From assembly GCF_025244725.1 (NCBI RefSeq), contig NZ_CP104203.1, positions 3,100,001-3,164,000 of the forward strand: a DNA stretch of 64,000 bases, read 5' to 3'. The notes under the pieces are model-generated. The model was not told where the DNA came from. It ran no database searches and saw nothing but the letters and a program-made list of their open reading frames with translations. A program made the position numbers and the translations under genes. The DNA comes from Chryseobacterium oranimense (GTDB lineage Bacteria; Bacteroidota; Bacteroidia; Flavobacteriales; Weeksellaceae). The stretch's first letter is position 1. Each line of letters begins with the position of its first letter. This document shows positions 8,391 to 15,856 of the stretch, one piece after another.

Positions 8391-9521
8391 TTAAAGTCTT
8401 TGTCTCAGGACAGGCACTACAGATTTTTTCCATTCATAGAAGTCTCCGGCTACAATATGCTCTCTTGCCACTTTCACAAGATCTAAATAAAATGCAAGAT
8501 TGTGAACCGATGCAATCTGCTTTGCAAGATATTCTTTTGACACAAATAAATGACGCAGATATGCTTTTGAATATTCTCGGTCTACATAACTTGTCCCAAA
8601 CTCATCCAGAGGGGAGAAGTCACGTTTCCATTTTTCATTTTTAAGATTCATTACGCCCTGCCATGTGAAAAGCATTGCATTTCTGGCATTTCTGGTAGGC
8701 ATTACGCAGTCCATCATATCGATTCCAAGGCCGATGGATTCAAGAATATTCCAGGGCGTTCCTACTCCCATCAGGTATCTTGGTTTGTCTTTTGGAAGAA
8801 TGTCCGTTACCTCATCGGTAATTCTATACATTTCTTCTTCCGGCTCTCCTACAGAAAGTCCTCCGATGGCATTTCCTTCCGCTCCGGCCTCAGAAATCAC
8901 TTCAGCCGAAATTTTTCGCAGATCCGAATAGGTAGAACCCTGAACAATCGGGAATAGTCTTTGCTTATGGCCGTAAATCTCTTTATTTTCTTCTGTCCAG
9001 TCAATACATCTTTTCAGCCAACGGTGGGTAAGCTCCATAGATGATTTGGCCTGGTTATATTCGCAAGGGTAAGGTGTACATTCATCAAAAGCCATGAAAA
9101 TATCTGCTCCGATCTGTCTCTGGATTTCCATAGATTTTTCCGGAGTAAACATATGATAGCTTCCGTCGATGTGGGATTTGAATTTCACTCCTTCTTCGGA
9201 CATTTTTCTACTTTTGGAAAGCGAAAACACCTGGAAACCTCCTGAATCGGTAAGAATCGGCAGATCCCAGTTCATAAATTTGTGCAGCCCTCCTGCTTCC
9301 TGCATAATATCCATGGTAGGACGGAGATACAGGTGATAGGTATTTCCCAGGATAATCTGGGCTTTAATGTCTTCTTTTAATTCTCTCTGATGAACGGTTT
9401 TCACACTCGCCACAGTTCCTACAGGCATAAAGATAGGCGTCTGAACCTTCCCGTGGTCTGTAGTAATCTCACCTGCTCTTGCTTTTCCTTCAGAGGTTTT
9501 TTCTATATTAAAAAATTTCAT
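8391..9521 (-). CDS. tgt: tRNA-guanine transglycosylase (queuine tRNA-ribosyltransferase)
   Basis: A 376-residue Tgt that exchanges guanine 34 for a queuosine precursor in GUN-anticodon tRNAs. It has LTDSGGFQVFSL with the catalytic Asp, GGLSVGEP, and MDCVMPTRNARNAMLFT. The zinc site is odd. Where E. coli Tgt has the CxCxxC ligands in its TSPLDAECDCYTCRNYS region, this protein reads FSPLDEFGTSYVDREYS, so the three Cys become Gly, Ser and Asp. The His of the following VHNL is kept. The fold is otherwise intact and full length, so I expect an active zinc-free variant, possibly general in this lineage. It is followed at 13 nt by the LptF/G gene. Confidence 0.93.
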   Translation of the reverse strand: MKFFNIEKTSEGKARAGEITTDHGKVQTPIFMPVGTVASVKTVHQRELKEDIKAQIILGNTYHLYLRPTMDIMQEAGGLHKFMNWDLPILTDSGGFQVFSLSKSRKMSEEGVKFKSHIDGSYHMFTPEKSMEIQRQIGADIFMAFDECTPYPCEYNQAKSSMELTHRWLKRCIDWTEENKEIYGHKQRLFPIVQGSTYSDLRKISAEVISEAGAEGNAIGGLSVGEPEEEMYRITDEVTDILPKDKPRYLMGVGTPWNILESIGLGIDMMDCVMPTRNARNAMLFTWQGVMNLKNEKWKRDFSPLDEFGTSYVDREYSKAYLRHLFVSKEYLAKQIASVHNLAFYLDLVKVAREHIVAGDFYEWKKSVVPVLRQRL

Positions 9522-9580
9522 TCGTATATTCTTTTATTTAAACGACCCTGTACCGGACAGAGCACGTTTCCGCATCATTG

Positions 9581-9949
9581 TTATCTGTTGAAAATGGGTG
9601 TACTTCCGTTTTTTTTCAGTTTATCCTGGATATATTTATCTGCTTTCGGATCTTTTTTCACTATTATTTTCTGTGCATCTTCCGCAATATTCTTCATTTT
9701 GTCTTTAATGACATAATATTTAAAACTTTCTATAAAATCCTGCGATTTTATATTGTGTGCTTTGAGTACAAATCTTGTTCCTGCTTCTAAGTTCTTGTTA
9801 GGATATATGATAACCGCCTGATCTGTTATAGAAAGATCGGCCAGGATCTCGGCCATCTTATCAGGCTCGATCAGGTTTTTGGGCTTGTCGATATAGTCGC
9901 CGCATGAGAACATGCACAGCATAACGAAAATGAAGATCAGCTTTTTCAT
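9581..9949 (-). CDS. DUF4296 lipoprotein
   Basis: A 122-residue predicted lipoprotein. The signal peptide MKKLIFIFVMLCMFSC has a lipobox-like MFSC ending at Cys16, then a helical domain with EPDKMAEILADLSITDQAV, which I recognise as DUF4296 of flavobacteria. Function is unknown. I start at 9949 rather than the in-frame ATG at 9973 because this gives a clean signal peptide. The ATG then overlaps the stop of the upstream glycosyltransferase by 4 nt, indicating translational coupling. Confidence 0.8.
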   Translation of the reverse strand: MKKLIFIFVMLCMFSCGDYIDKPKNLIEPDKMAEILADLSITDQAVIIYPNKNLEAGTRFVLKAHNIKSQDFIESFKYYVIKDKMKNIAEDAQKIIVKKDPKADKYIQDKLKKNGSTPIFNR

Positions 9950-10662
9950 AATCTGTTGATTATTGACTTCCATTTTAAATTTAAAACTCCAAACACGGCT
10001 TCATGAATAATACCACCGTTCATTTTACTTTCTCCTAAAATTCTGTTGGTAAATATAATAGGAACTTCTACAATTTTAAAACCTTTTTTAAAAGCACGGA
10101 ATTTCATTTCAATCTGGAAGCCGTAACCTTTCAGTCTTACATTATTCAATCCTATTTCTTCTAAAACTTTCCTTGAAAAACAGACAAATCCTGCCGTTGT
10201 ATCATGAATGGGAAGTCCCAGAATAAACCGTACATATTTAGAGGCAAAATAAGACAGCAATACCCGTCCCATAGGCCAGTTTACTACATTTACACCTTTA
10301 GAATAACGAGATCCGATCGCCATATCTGCATTCAGGCAGGCTTCAAAAAGCTTAGGCAGGTCATTCGGGTTATGCGAAAAATCGGCATCCATTTCAAAAA
10401 TATAATCATATTTATTTTCAATGGCCCATTTAAATCCATGAATGTAGGCTTTTCCCAAACCGTCTTTCACATGCCTCACCGAAAGATGAAGATGATGAGA
10501 AAACTTTTTTTGCAGCTCCCTTACGATATCAGCTGTTCCATCCGGAGAAGAATCATCCACAACTAAAATATGAAAGTCATCTTCCAATGCAAAAACCGCG
10601 GAAATAATATTTTCAATATTTTCCTTTTCGTTATAGGTAGGGATAATGACGAGTTTTTTCAT
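9946..10662 (-). CDS. GT2 glycosyltransferase, polyprenol-monophosphomannose synthase type
   Basis: A 238-residue family 2 glycosyltransferase most like dolichol/polyprenol-phosphate mannose synthases. Features: KLVIIPTYNEKENIENII at the nucleotide-binding start, VVDDSSPDGTAD, the metal-binding EMDADFSHNP, and a C-terminal helix. It lacks the extra C-terminal membrane domains of longer relatives. It presumably transfers a hexose from GDP- or UDP-sugar to polyprenyl phosphate for cell-surface glycan or protein glycosylation. I chose the ATG at 10662 because the in-frame start at 10707 lies upstream of a perfect -7 box. It is coupled to the DUF4296 gene. Confidence 0.88.
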   Translation of the reverse strand: MKKLVIIPTYNEKENIENIISAVFALEDDFHILVVDDSSPDGTADIVRELQKKFSHHLHLSVRHVKDGLGKAYIHGFKWAIENKYDYIFEMDADFSHNPNDLPKLFEACLNADMAIGSRYSKGVNVVNWPMGRVLLSYFASKYVRFILGLPIHDTTAGFVCFSRKVLEEIGLNNVRLKGYGFQIEMKFRAFKKGFKIVEVPIIFTNRILGESKMNGGIIHEAVFGVLNLKWKSIINRL

Positions 10663-10671
10663 TTCAGTTTG

Positions 10672-10679
10672 CAAAGATA
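10672..10679 (-). promoter_or_regulatory. -7 box for the GT2 operon
   Basis: TATCTTTG on the minus strand, a perfect TAnnTTTG, 9 nt before the ATG at 10662. The predicted leader is only a few nucleotides long. Confidence 0.5.
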
Positions 10680-10716
10680 GTTTATTTAACCTTTTTATTT
10701 TATACAAAATAATCTA

Positions 10717-10724
10717 TAATTTTG
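10717..10724 (+). promoter_or_regulatory. -7 box for DUF4271-hemD
   Basis: TAATTTTG, a perfect TAnnTTTG, 16 nt before the DUF4271 start. It is divergent from the GT2 promoter. Confidence 0.5.
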
Positions 10725-10740
10725 CAAAAAAATATTCCTT

Positions 10741-11409
10741 TTGCTGTTATCACAAAATTTCATAAACCATGTAAGAATACCTGAGAATAATGACTGGGTA
10801 ATCTTTATTTTAATAGGATGCATATTCTTATATGTTTTCATGATGAACATTATCGAAAGGGATGCCAGCCTGAAAGATTTTCTGCTTCAGAAATATTTTG
10901 ATGCCAGCAATAACCTTCCGAGCTGGATAATCACTTCATGTGTGACAGCGCTCACCCTGTCTGCTTTACTTTCACAATATATTCCTATAGTACCCAAATA
11001 TTTGGGCGATTTGCATATTTTCGGATACCAGCTTAATAAATTCGGATACACTTTGCTTGCAGTCATATTTTTTTATGCCTCAAAATCAGCCCTGGGATTT
11101 TTATTTTACCAAAGTATAGGAGACGGCAGAAAATGGTCTGTTTTTTATTTCACCTCCACCAAATTTTACTTCATTCTGTCATTTTTACTGATAATTCTGT
11201 GTGTAACCCACTATTATTTCCCCGTAGACAGAAATAAAATATTTTTATACTATTTCGGATTCTTCGCATTTGTAGCGGTTTTCAAGATTTTCTTCTATTT
11301 GTTTCACAAAAACAACATACTTCCCGAAAAATGGTATTATAAATTTTTGTATATTTGCACCCTCCAAATCGCACCTTTATTGCTGCTTTGGAAGTTGTTA
11401 TTTTTTTAA
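10741..11409 (+). CDS. DUF4271 integral membrane protein
   Basis: A 222-residue membrane protein with about six hydrophobic segments and the N-terminal HVRIPENNDWVIFILIG pattern I associate with DUF4271. Function is unknown. It is found directly upstream of hemD in flavobacteria, as here (9-nt gap). The start is uncertain. No ATG precedes residue 33, so TTG at 10741 is the best candidate, lying 16 nt after a perfect -7 box. A second -7-like TATATTTG occurs near 11348 inside the gene and might give hemD extra transcription. Confidence 0.75.
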   Translation: MLLSQNFINHVRIPENNDWVIFILIGCIFLYVFMMNIIERDASLKDFLLQKYFDASNNLPSWIITSCVTALTLSALLSQYIPIVPKYLGDLHIFGYQLNKFGYTLLAVIFFYASKSALGFLFYQSIGDGRKWSVFYFTSTKFYFILSFLLIILCVTHYYFPVDRNKIFLYYFGFFAFVAVFKIFFYLFHKNNILPEKWYYKFLYICTLQIAPLLLLWKLLFF

Positions 11410-11418
11410 TAAAAGTCA

Positions 11419-12162
11419 ATGATGAGAATAAAGTCTATATTGGTTTCTCAACCAGCGCCTAGTGAGTCTTCTCCATATCTGGATATAGCAAAGAAGGAAA
11501 AAATAAAGATTGATTTCCGTCCTTTCATCCACGTCGAAGGAGTTGACAACAAAGAACTCAGAACTCAGAAGATAGATCTGACGCAGTTTACCGGGATTAT
11601 TTTCACCAGCAAAAATGCGATAGACCATTACTTCAGACTTGCCGAAGAATTGCGTTTTGCCGTTCCGGATACGATGAGATACATCTGCCAGTCTGAGGCG
11701 ATTGCCAACTATCTTCAGAAACATATTGTTTATAGAAAGAGAAAGATCAGCTTTGGGGAGAAAAACTTCTCGGATCTTCTGCCTCTGTTTAAAAAATTCC
11801 CGACTGAAAAATACCTTCTGCCATCTTCAGATGTCTTAAGCCCGGATATTGTGAAAACAATGGAAACGGCTAATGTAGACTGGACAAGAGCAATCATGTA
11901 CAGAACGGTATGCAGCGATCTTACGGATATCAATGCCAAGGATTATGATATGCTGATCTTTTTCAGCCCGCAGGGAATCAAATCTCTTCAGCAGAACTTT
12001 CCGGACTTCAAACAGGAAGAAACAAAAATCGGTGTTTTCGGAAATACAACTTTAGCGGCAGCGGAAGAAGCAGGCTTAAAGGTAGATCTTATGGCTCCTA
12101 CAAAGGAAACCCCATCGATGACTATGGCCCTTGAAAAGTACATTAAAGCACTTCATAAATAG
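11419..12162 (+). CDS. hemD: Uroporphyrinogen-III synthase
   Basis: A 247-residue HemD-family enzyme that closes hydroxymethylbilane to uroporphyrinogen III in heme synthesis. HemD sequences are poorly conserved. Support comes from the N-terminal RIKSILVSQPAP, the segment GIIFTSKNAIDHYF, the stretch MLIFFSPQGIKSL, and IGVFGNTTLAAAEEAGLKVD, which together form the two Rossmann-like lobes of the family. Either of two adjacent Met codons could start the protein. No other hem gene is nearby. It lies 9 nt after the DUF4271 gene, and a terminator follows. Confidence 0.85.
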   Translation: MMRIKSILVSQPAPSESSPYLDIAKKEKIKIDFRPFIHVEGVDNKELRTQKIDLTQFTGIIFTSKNAIDHYFRLAEELRFAVPDTMRYICQSEAIANYLQKHIVYRKRKISFGEKNFSDLLPLFKKFPTEKYLLPSSDVLSPDIVKTMETANVDWTRAIMYRTVCSDLTDINAKDYDMLIFFSPQGIKSLQQNFPDFKQEETKIGVFGNTTLAAAEEAGLKVDLMAPTKETPSMTMALEKYIKALHK

Positions 12163-12184
12163 TCTTTACTACTAAGATAAAAAC

Positions 12185-12220
12185 AGCCGTCTTTTCAATA
12201 CAGGAAAGATGGCTTTTTTT
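12185..12220 (+). terminator. Intrinsic terminator after hemD
   Basis: Imperfect arms AGCCGTCTTTTC (12185-12196) and the segment reading GAAAGATGGCT (from about 12204), followed by a T-run, starting about 23 nt after the hemD stop. Confidence 0.8.
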
Positions 12221-12325
12221 TAACTAAATTTGAACAAAAATTAATATTGAATAAATACTATCAGTAACTTAAAAAAAAGAAACTGATAAGTATATCCACC
12301 AAGCCCATAAATTTAAAATATTTGA

Positions 12326-14374
12326 ATGAAAGCTCCACAGGCAAAAAAAATAGAAAAAATACTGGAAATACACGGCGATAGAAGAATTGACAATTATTTC
12401 TGGCTTAATGAAAGAGAAAATCCTGAAGTCATAAAATACCTTGAAGAGGAGAATGCCTACGAAGAGCATCTGATGAAAGATACGGAAGCTTTTCAGGAAG
12501 AGCTTTTCGAAGAAATGAAAGCCCGTTATAAAAAAGACGATGAATCTCTTCCTTATTTCTTTAACGGATACTGGTATATTGTACGCTATGAGGAAGGAAA
12601 GGAATATCCTATCTTCTGCAGAAAGCATAAAAGTCTTGACAACACCGAGGAAATTATCGTTGACGTTAATATTTTAGCAGAAGGGGAAACCTATTTTGAA
12701 GTAGGAAGCGTTGCCGTTTCTCCGGATAATAAGCTGGTTTCTTTTTCTTCAGACAATGTAAGCCGCAGGATCTACACCATTAATTTTAAAAATCTTGTAA
12801 CCGGAGAAATTTTACCGGATCAGATTCACAATACTACAGGAAAAGCTGTCTGGGCAAATGACAATGAACACGTTTTTTACATCAGAAAGGATGAAAGCCT
12901 GCGTGCATTTCAGGTTTACCGTCATAAACTGGGCACTGATTCCGCAGAAGATGTTCTGATTTTTCATGAAGATGATGATACTTTTGATGTGAATGTTTTC
13001 AAAACAAAGTCTATGGAGTACATCTTCATTGCAAGTTCAAGCACTATTTCTGATGAGCACAGATTCATTCCTTCAGACAATGTTTTTGCAGAGTGGAAAA
13101 TTATCCAGCCCAGAATAGATGATCTGGAATACTCAGTAGAACATTACGAAGATGAATTCTACATTATCACCAATGCAGATGATGCGATCAATTTCAAGAT
13201 TGTAAAAACCAAAATTAACAACTGCGGGATGGAAAACTGGGTAGACGTTATTCCGCACCGTGCCGAAGTTCTCCTGGAAGGCTTTGAAATTTTCAGGGAT
13301 TACCTTGTTCTTGAGGAAAGAGAAGAAGGTCTTTTGCAGATCAAAATCATTGATGAGAAAACTCAGGAAGCATACTATCTCCCTTTTTCCGATCCTACTT
13401 ATACGGCTTATATAGGAATCAATATGGAGTTTGACACGGAAGTCCTTCGTTATGGCTATACATCGCTGACGCAACCAAGCTCAACGTATGAGTATAACAT
13501 GAAGGAGAAAACCACTCAGCTTCTGAAACAACAAGAAGTTCTTGGAGGGAAATTCTTTCCTGAAAATTATATTTCCGAAAGAATCTGGGCCGAATCCAGA
13601 GATGGAGAGACAAAAATTCCAATTTCATTGGTTTATCATAAAGACACGAAGAAATCTGCAGACACGCCATTGCTTTTATATGGTTATGGAAGTTATGGAC
13701 ATACCGTGGACGCCAGTTTTTCCAATGTAAGACTTTCCATTTTGGACAGAGGATTCATTTACGCTATTGCCCATATCCGCGGCGGGGAATACCTGGGAAG
13801 AGAATGGTATGAGGACGGGAAAATGCTTTATAAGAAAAATACATTCTTCGATTTTATTGATGCAGGGAAGCATTTAATTAAGGAAAACTACACATCATCA
13901 CAACATATGTATGCGATGGGCGGAAGCGCCGGCGGGCTTCTTGTAGGAGCTGTGGTCAATTATGAACCGAAACTTTTTAACGGAATTGTAGCACAGGTTC
14001 CGTTTGTAGATGTAGTTACAACAATGCTGGATGAAACCATTCCGCTGACAACCGGGGAATATGATGAATGGGGAAATCCGAATGACAAGGAATATTATAA
14101 GTACATGAAAGAATATTCACCCTATGACAATATAGAAGCAAAAGATTACCCTCATATGCTGATCACAACAGGCCTTCACGATTCCCAGGTACAATATTGG
14201 GAACCGGCAAAATGGACTGCAAAACTGAGAGAGCTGAAAACAGATAACAATCTTTTATTATTCAAAACGGATATGAGCTCGGGCCACGGCGGAGCCAGCG
14301 GAAGATTTGAATCCCTGAAAGAAGATGCACTGGAATATGCGTTTCTTTTAATGATTGACAAAAAAATAAATTAA
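12326..14374 (+). CDS. ptrB: S9 family peptidase, oligopeptidase B type
   Basis: A 682-residue prolyl-oligopeptidase-family serine peptidase. Oligopeptidase B cleaves short peptides after Arg/Lys. Layout: N-terminal segment with HGDRRIDNYFWLNERENPEV, a central beta-propeller (about 75-410), and a C-terminal alpha/beta hydrolase with the nucleophile motif MGGSAGGLLVGAVVNYEP and the catalytic-His region SSGHGGASGRFESLKED. No signal peptide, so cytoplasmic. Substrate preference is inferred from overall similarity to PtrB, not from identified specificity residues. It is followed after 25 nt by a small membrane-protein gene. Confidence 0.88.
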   Translation: MKAPQAKKIEKILEIHGDRRIDNYFWLNERENPEVIKYLEEENAYEEHLMKDTEAFQEELFEEMKARYKKDDESLPYFFNGYWYIVRYEEGKEYPIFCRKHKSLDNTEEIIVDVNILAEGETYFEVGSVAVSPDNKLVSFSSDNVSRRIYTINFKNLVTGEILPDQIHNTTGKAVWANDNEHVFYIRKDESLRAFQVYRHKLGTDSAEDVLIFHEDDDTFDVNVFKTKSMEYIFIASSSTISDEHRFIPSDNVFAEWKIIQPRIDDLEYSVEHYEDEFYIITNADDAINFKIVKTKINNCGMENWVDVIPHRAEVLLEGFEIFRDYLVLEEREEGLLQIKIIDEKTQEAYYLPFSDPTYTAYIGINMEFDTEVLRYGYTSLTQPSSTYEYNMKEKTTQLLKQQEVLGGKFFPENYISERIWAESRDGETKIPISLVYHKDTKKSADTPLLLYGYGSYGHTVDASFSNVRLSILDRGFIYAIAHIRGGEYLGREWYEDGKMLYKKNTFFDFIDAGKHLIKENYTSSQHMYAMGGSAGGLLVGAVVNYEPKLFNGIVAQVPFVDVVTTMLDETIPLTTGEYDEWGNPNDKEYYKYMKEYSPYDNIEAKDYPHMLITTGLHDSQVQYWEPAKWTAKLRELKTDNNLLLFKTDMSSGHGGASGRFESLKEDALEYAFLLMIDKKIN

Positions 14375-14399
14375 TTTTCTGCTTTAAAAACACAAAACC

Positions 14400-14573
14400 A
14401 TGTTATTATTAAGTTTCCTTGCAATAGCCATTATTTATTATCTGATACAGAAAGATAAGATCCGAAGAGCAGAAAAACGGGAACTTTTTAAAGAAAAGCA
14501 AGAAGAGAAACTTCAGCAGCTTCTTGAAAAAGCAAGAGAAGAAGACGCAAAAAAAGCTGAAGATAATAAATGA
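14400..14573 (+). CDS. 57-residue single-span membrane protein with charged tail
   Basis: ATG at 14400 to TGA at 14571-14573. One N-terminal hydrophobic helix (LLLSFLAIAIIYYLI) is followed by a highly charged Lys/Glu/Gln-rich helix (ELFKEKQEEKLQQLLEKARE), a layout like small YtxH- or YneF-type membrane anchors. Its stop overlaps the next gene's ATG (ATGA at 14570-14573), which supports real translation. Function is unknown. Confidence 0.6.
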   Translation: MLLLSFLAIAIIYYLIQKDKIRRAEKRELFKEKQEEKLQQLLEKAREEDAKKAEDNK

Positions 14574-14923
14574 CAAATATTATGAATGAGTCCGAATACT
14601 GGCAAAAAATAGAACAGTTCTTTATAGAAAATTTTGACACCGAAAAAAATGCTCCTATTGAAACTTATTTGTTTTTAATAGGTCTTCAGGAGCTGGGAAG
14701 CGGGCAGCAAAAATTCACAAAAGATGATAAAGTGAATTTAATCCATATTGCGGTTTGCAGACTTCTGGAACCTTTTGGATATTATAAATTCACCCATTAT
14801 GATGATGACGGATATCCCCATTTTGACAAATTGGAAGAACTTCCGGAACTAAAGCCAAACGAGCAGTCTCTTCTGATGAAAAAAGCAATTATACAGTATT
14901 TTCAGGAAGAAGAGCTGATTTGA
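14570..14923 (+). CDS. Hypothetical acidic protein, 117 residues
   Basis: A soluble, acidic protein rich in Glu and aromatic residues (for example LLEPFGYYKFTHYDDDGYPH). I do not recognise a family. Two starts are possible: ATG at 14570, which overlaps the upstream small gene by 4 nt, or ATG at 14582 (MNESEYWQ). The overlap and same-strand order after the S9 peptidase suggest a three-gene unit. Its TGA stop is also the first three bases of an octamer repeat run (TGATGGGC), so the C-terminus may have been reshaped by repeat insertion. Confidence 0.6.
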   Translation: MTNIMNESEYWQKIEQFFIENFDTEKNAPIETYLFLIGLQELGSGQQKFTKDDKVNLIHIAVCRLLEPFGYYKFTHYDDDGYPHFDKLEELPELKPNEQSLLMKKAIIQYFQEEELI

Positions 14924-15190
14924 TGGGCTGATGGGCTGATGTGATAATTTGGCGATGCGGAAATACGAAATGGAGGAAATATCCATACAATATGCGTTTC
15001 TTATACCTTCATCCAATGCAAATAATATCTACAAATATTTAATAGGACGGGCTTTAGCCCGTCTTTCTTTTTTCAAACATCAAAGGCTTTAGCCAAATCT
15101 AAAAGGATAATTTAACACATCAGCACATCAGCACATCATCATATCAACAAATCATCGCATGATCACATCAGCCAATCAGCACATCTGCAA
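14921..15190. repeat. Inverted octamer tandem repeats flanking a palindromic element
   Basis: TGATGGGC occurs twice and is followed by TGATGTGA at 14921-14944. About 175 nt on, the complementary octamer GCACATCA recurs (15116-15190, degenerate towards the right), so the two runs can pair. Between them lies the palindromic element at 15046-15094. The right run enters the 3' end of the SRPBCC gene at 15168. The remaining bases of this gene-poor stretch hold nothing else I can identify. Confidence 0.65.
15046..15094. repeat. REP-like double palindrome
   Basis: Perfect stem GACGGGCT-TT-AGCCCGTC (15046-15063), followed by a T-rich run and then a second small palindrome GGCTTTAGCC (about 15085-15094) with the same core. 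From memory, GGGCTAAAGCCC-type elements recur across Chryseobacterium genomes. The first stem with its T-run could also end plus-strand transcription from the 14570 gene. Confidence 0.65.
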
Positions 15191-15656
15191 GCTGTGTCAG
15201 CCCCGTTTTAAATCCCTCTTCAAATCCCATTTCCAGCTGTTGCTTCATAGCATCGGAAGTCGGAAAATGAATATTGATGGTCACTTTTGTACCCTCTTCC
15301 ACTCCTGTGAATCCTAACAGCCATTTCGACTGCGCAAAATCTTCATTGATGTTTCCGTTTTCATCGCAGAAAGCATCTACTCCATCAAAACTTCTGTGCT
15401 CCGTGATCTCTCCGTAAGCCATTTGTCCATACATTTTTTGATCCTCCGGTCCTACCATTGCATAGCGCCATATTCCTCCTTTCTCAAAATCTTGTTTTAC
15501 CGTTTCACATTTCCAGGGTTTCGGAGCCCACCATTGATCCAATAATTCGGATTTGGTAAAATACTCCCATACTTTTGAAACATCAGCATCATATATTTTC
15601 ATGACATATACGCTGTTCGAATCAAAATCTTTGTTAAAAATGATATTAGATTCCAT
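15168..15656 (-). CDS. SRPBCC / AHSA1-like protein
   Basis: A 162-residue START/Bet-v1-like fold protein of the AHSA1 group. Evidence is VSKVWEYFTKSELLDQWWAPKPWKCETVKQDFEKGGIWRYAM and the C-terminal TKVTINIHFPTSDAMKQQLEMGFEEGFKTGLTQL. Members bind small hydrophobic ligands or act as co-chaperone-like modules. No partner is encoded next to it. It is isolated between repeat DNA and the divergent histidine kinase gene, and its last codons lie in the octamer repeat. Confidence 0.85.
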   Translation of the reverse strand: MESNIIFNKDFDSNSVYVMKIYDADVSKVWEYFTKSELLDQWWAPKPWKCETVKQDFEKGGIWRYAMVGPEDQKMYGQMAYGEITEHRSFDGVDAFCDENGNINEDFAQSKWLLGFTGVEEGTKVTINIHFPTSDAMKQQLEMGFEEGFKTGLTQLADVLIG

Positions 15657-15790
15657 AAATAATTATTTTTATTAAAGCTAGGTATTTAAACGTTTACAGG
15701 ACTTTCCATAGGACAAGTTATTTTAAATTCATAAATAATTGTTAAAAAACTCGCTTTTAAGAAAAATTATACAATTTTTTGGCTCGTTTT

Positions 15791-15822
15791 TTGTTTATGA
15801 AGTCTTAAAATAATTAATTTTA
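15791..15822 (+). promoter_or_regulatory. Candidate promoter of the histidine kinase gene
   Basis: TTG (15791-15793), 21-nt spacer, TAATTTTA (15815-15822), one mismatch from the -7 consensus, 34 nt before the kinase ATG. Confidence 0.4.
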
Positions 15823-15856
15823 ACATTCATTTTTCCCAATATATTAAAATCAAATA

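Noticed and set aside
14921..15190. Short repeats as a CRISPR array
   Set aside because: Units are 8 bp in direct tandem with no spacers, and no cas genes are present.
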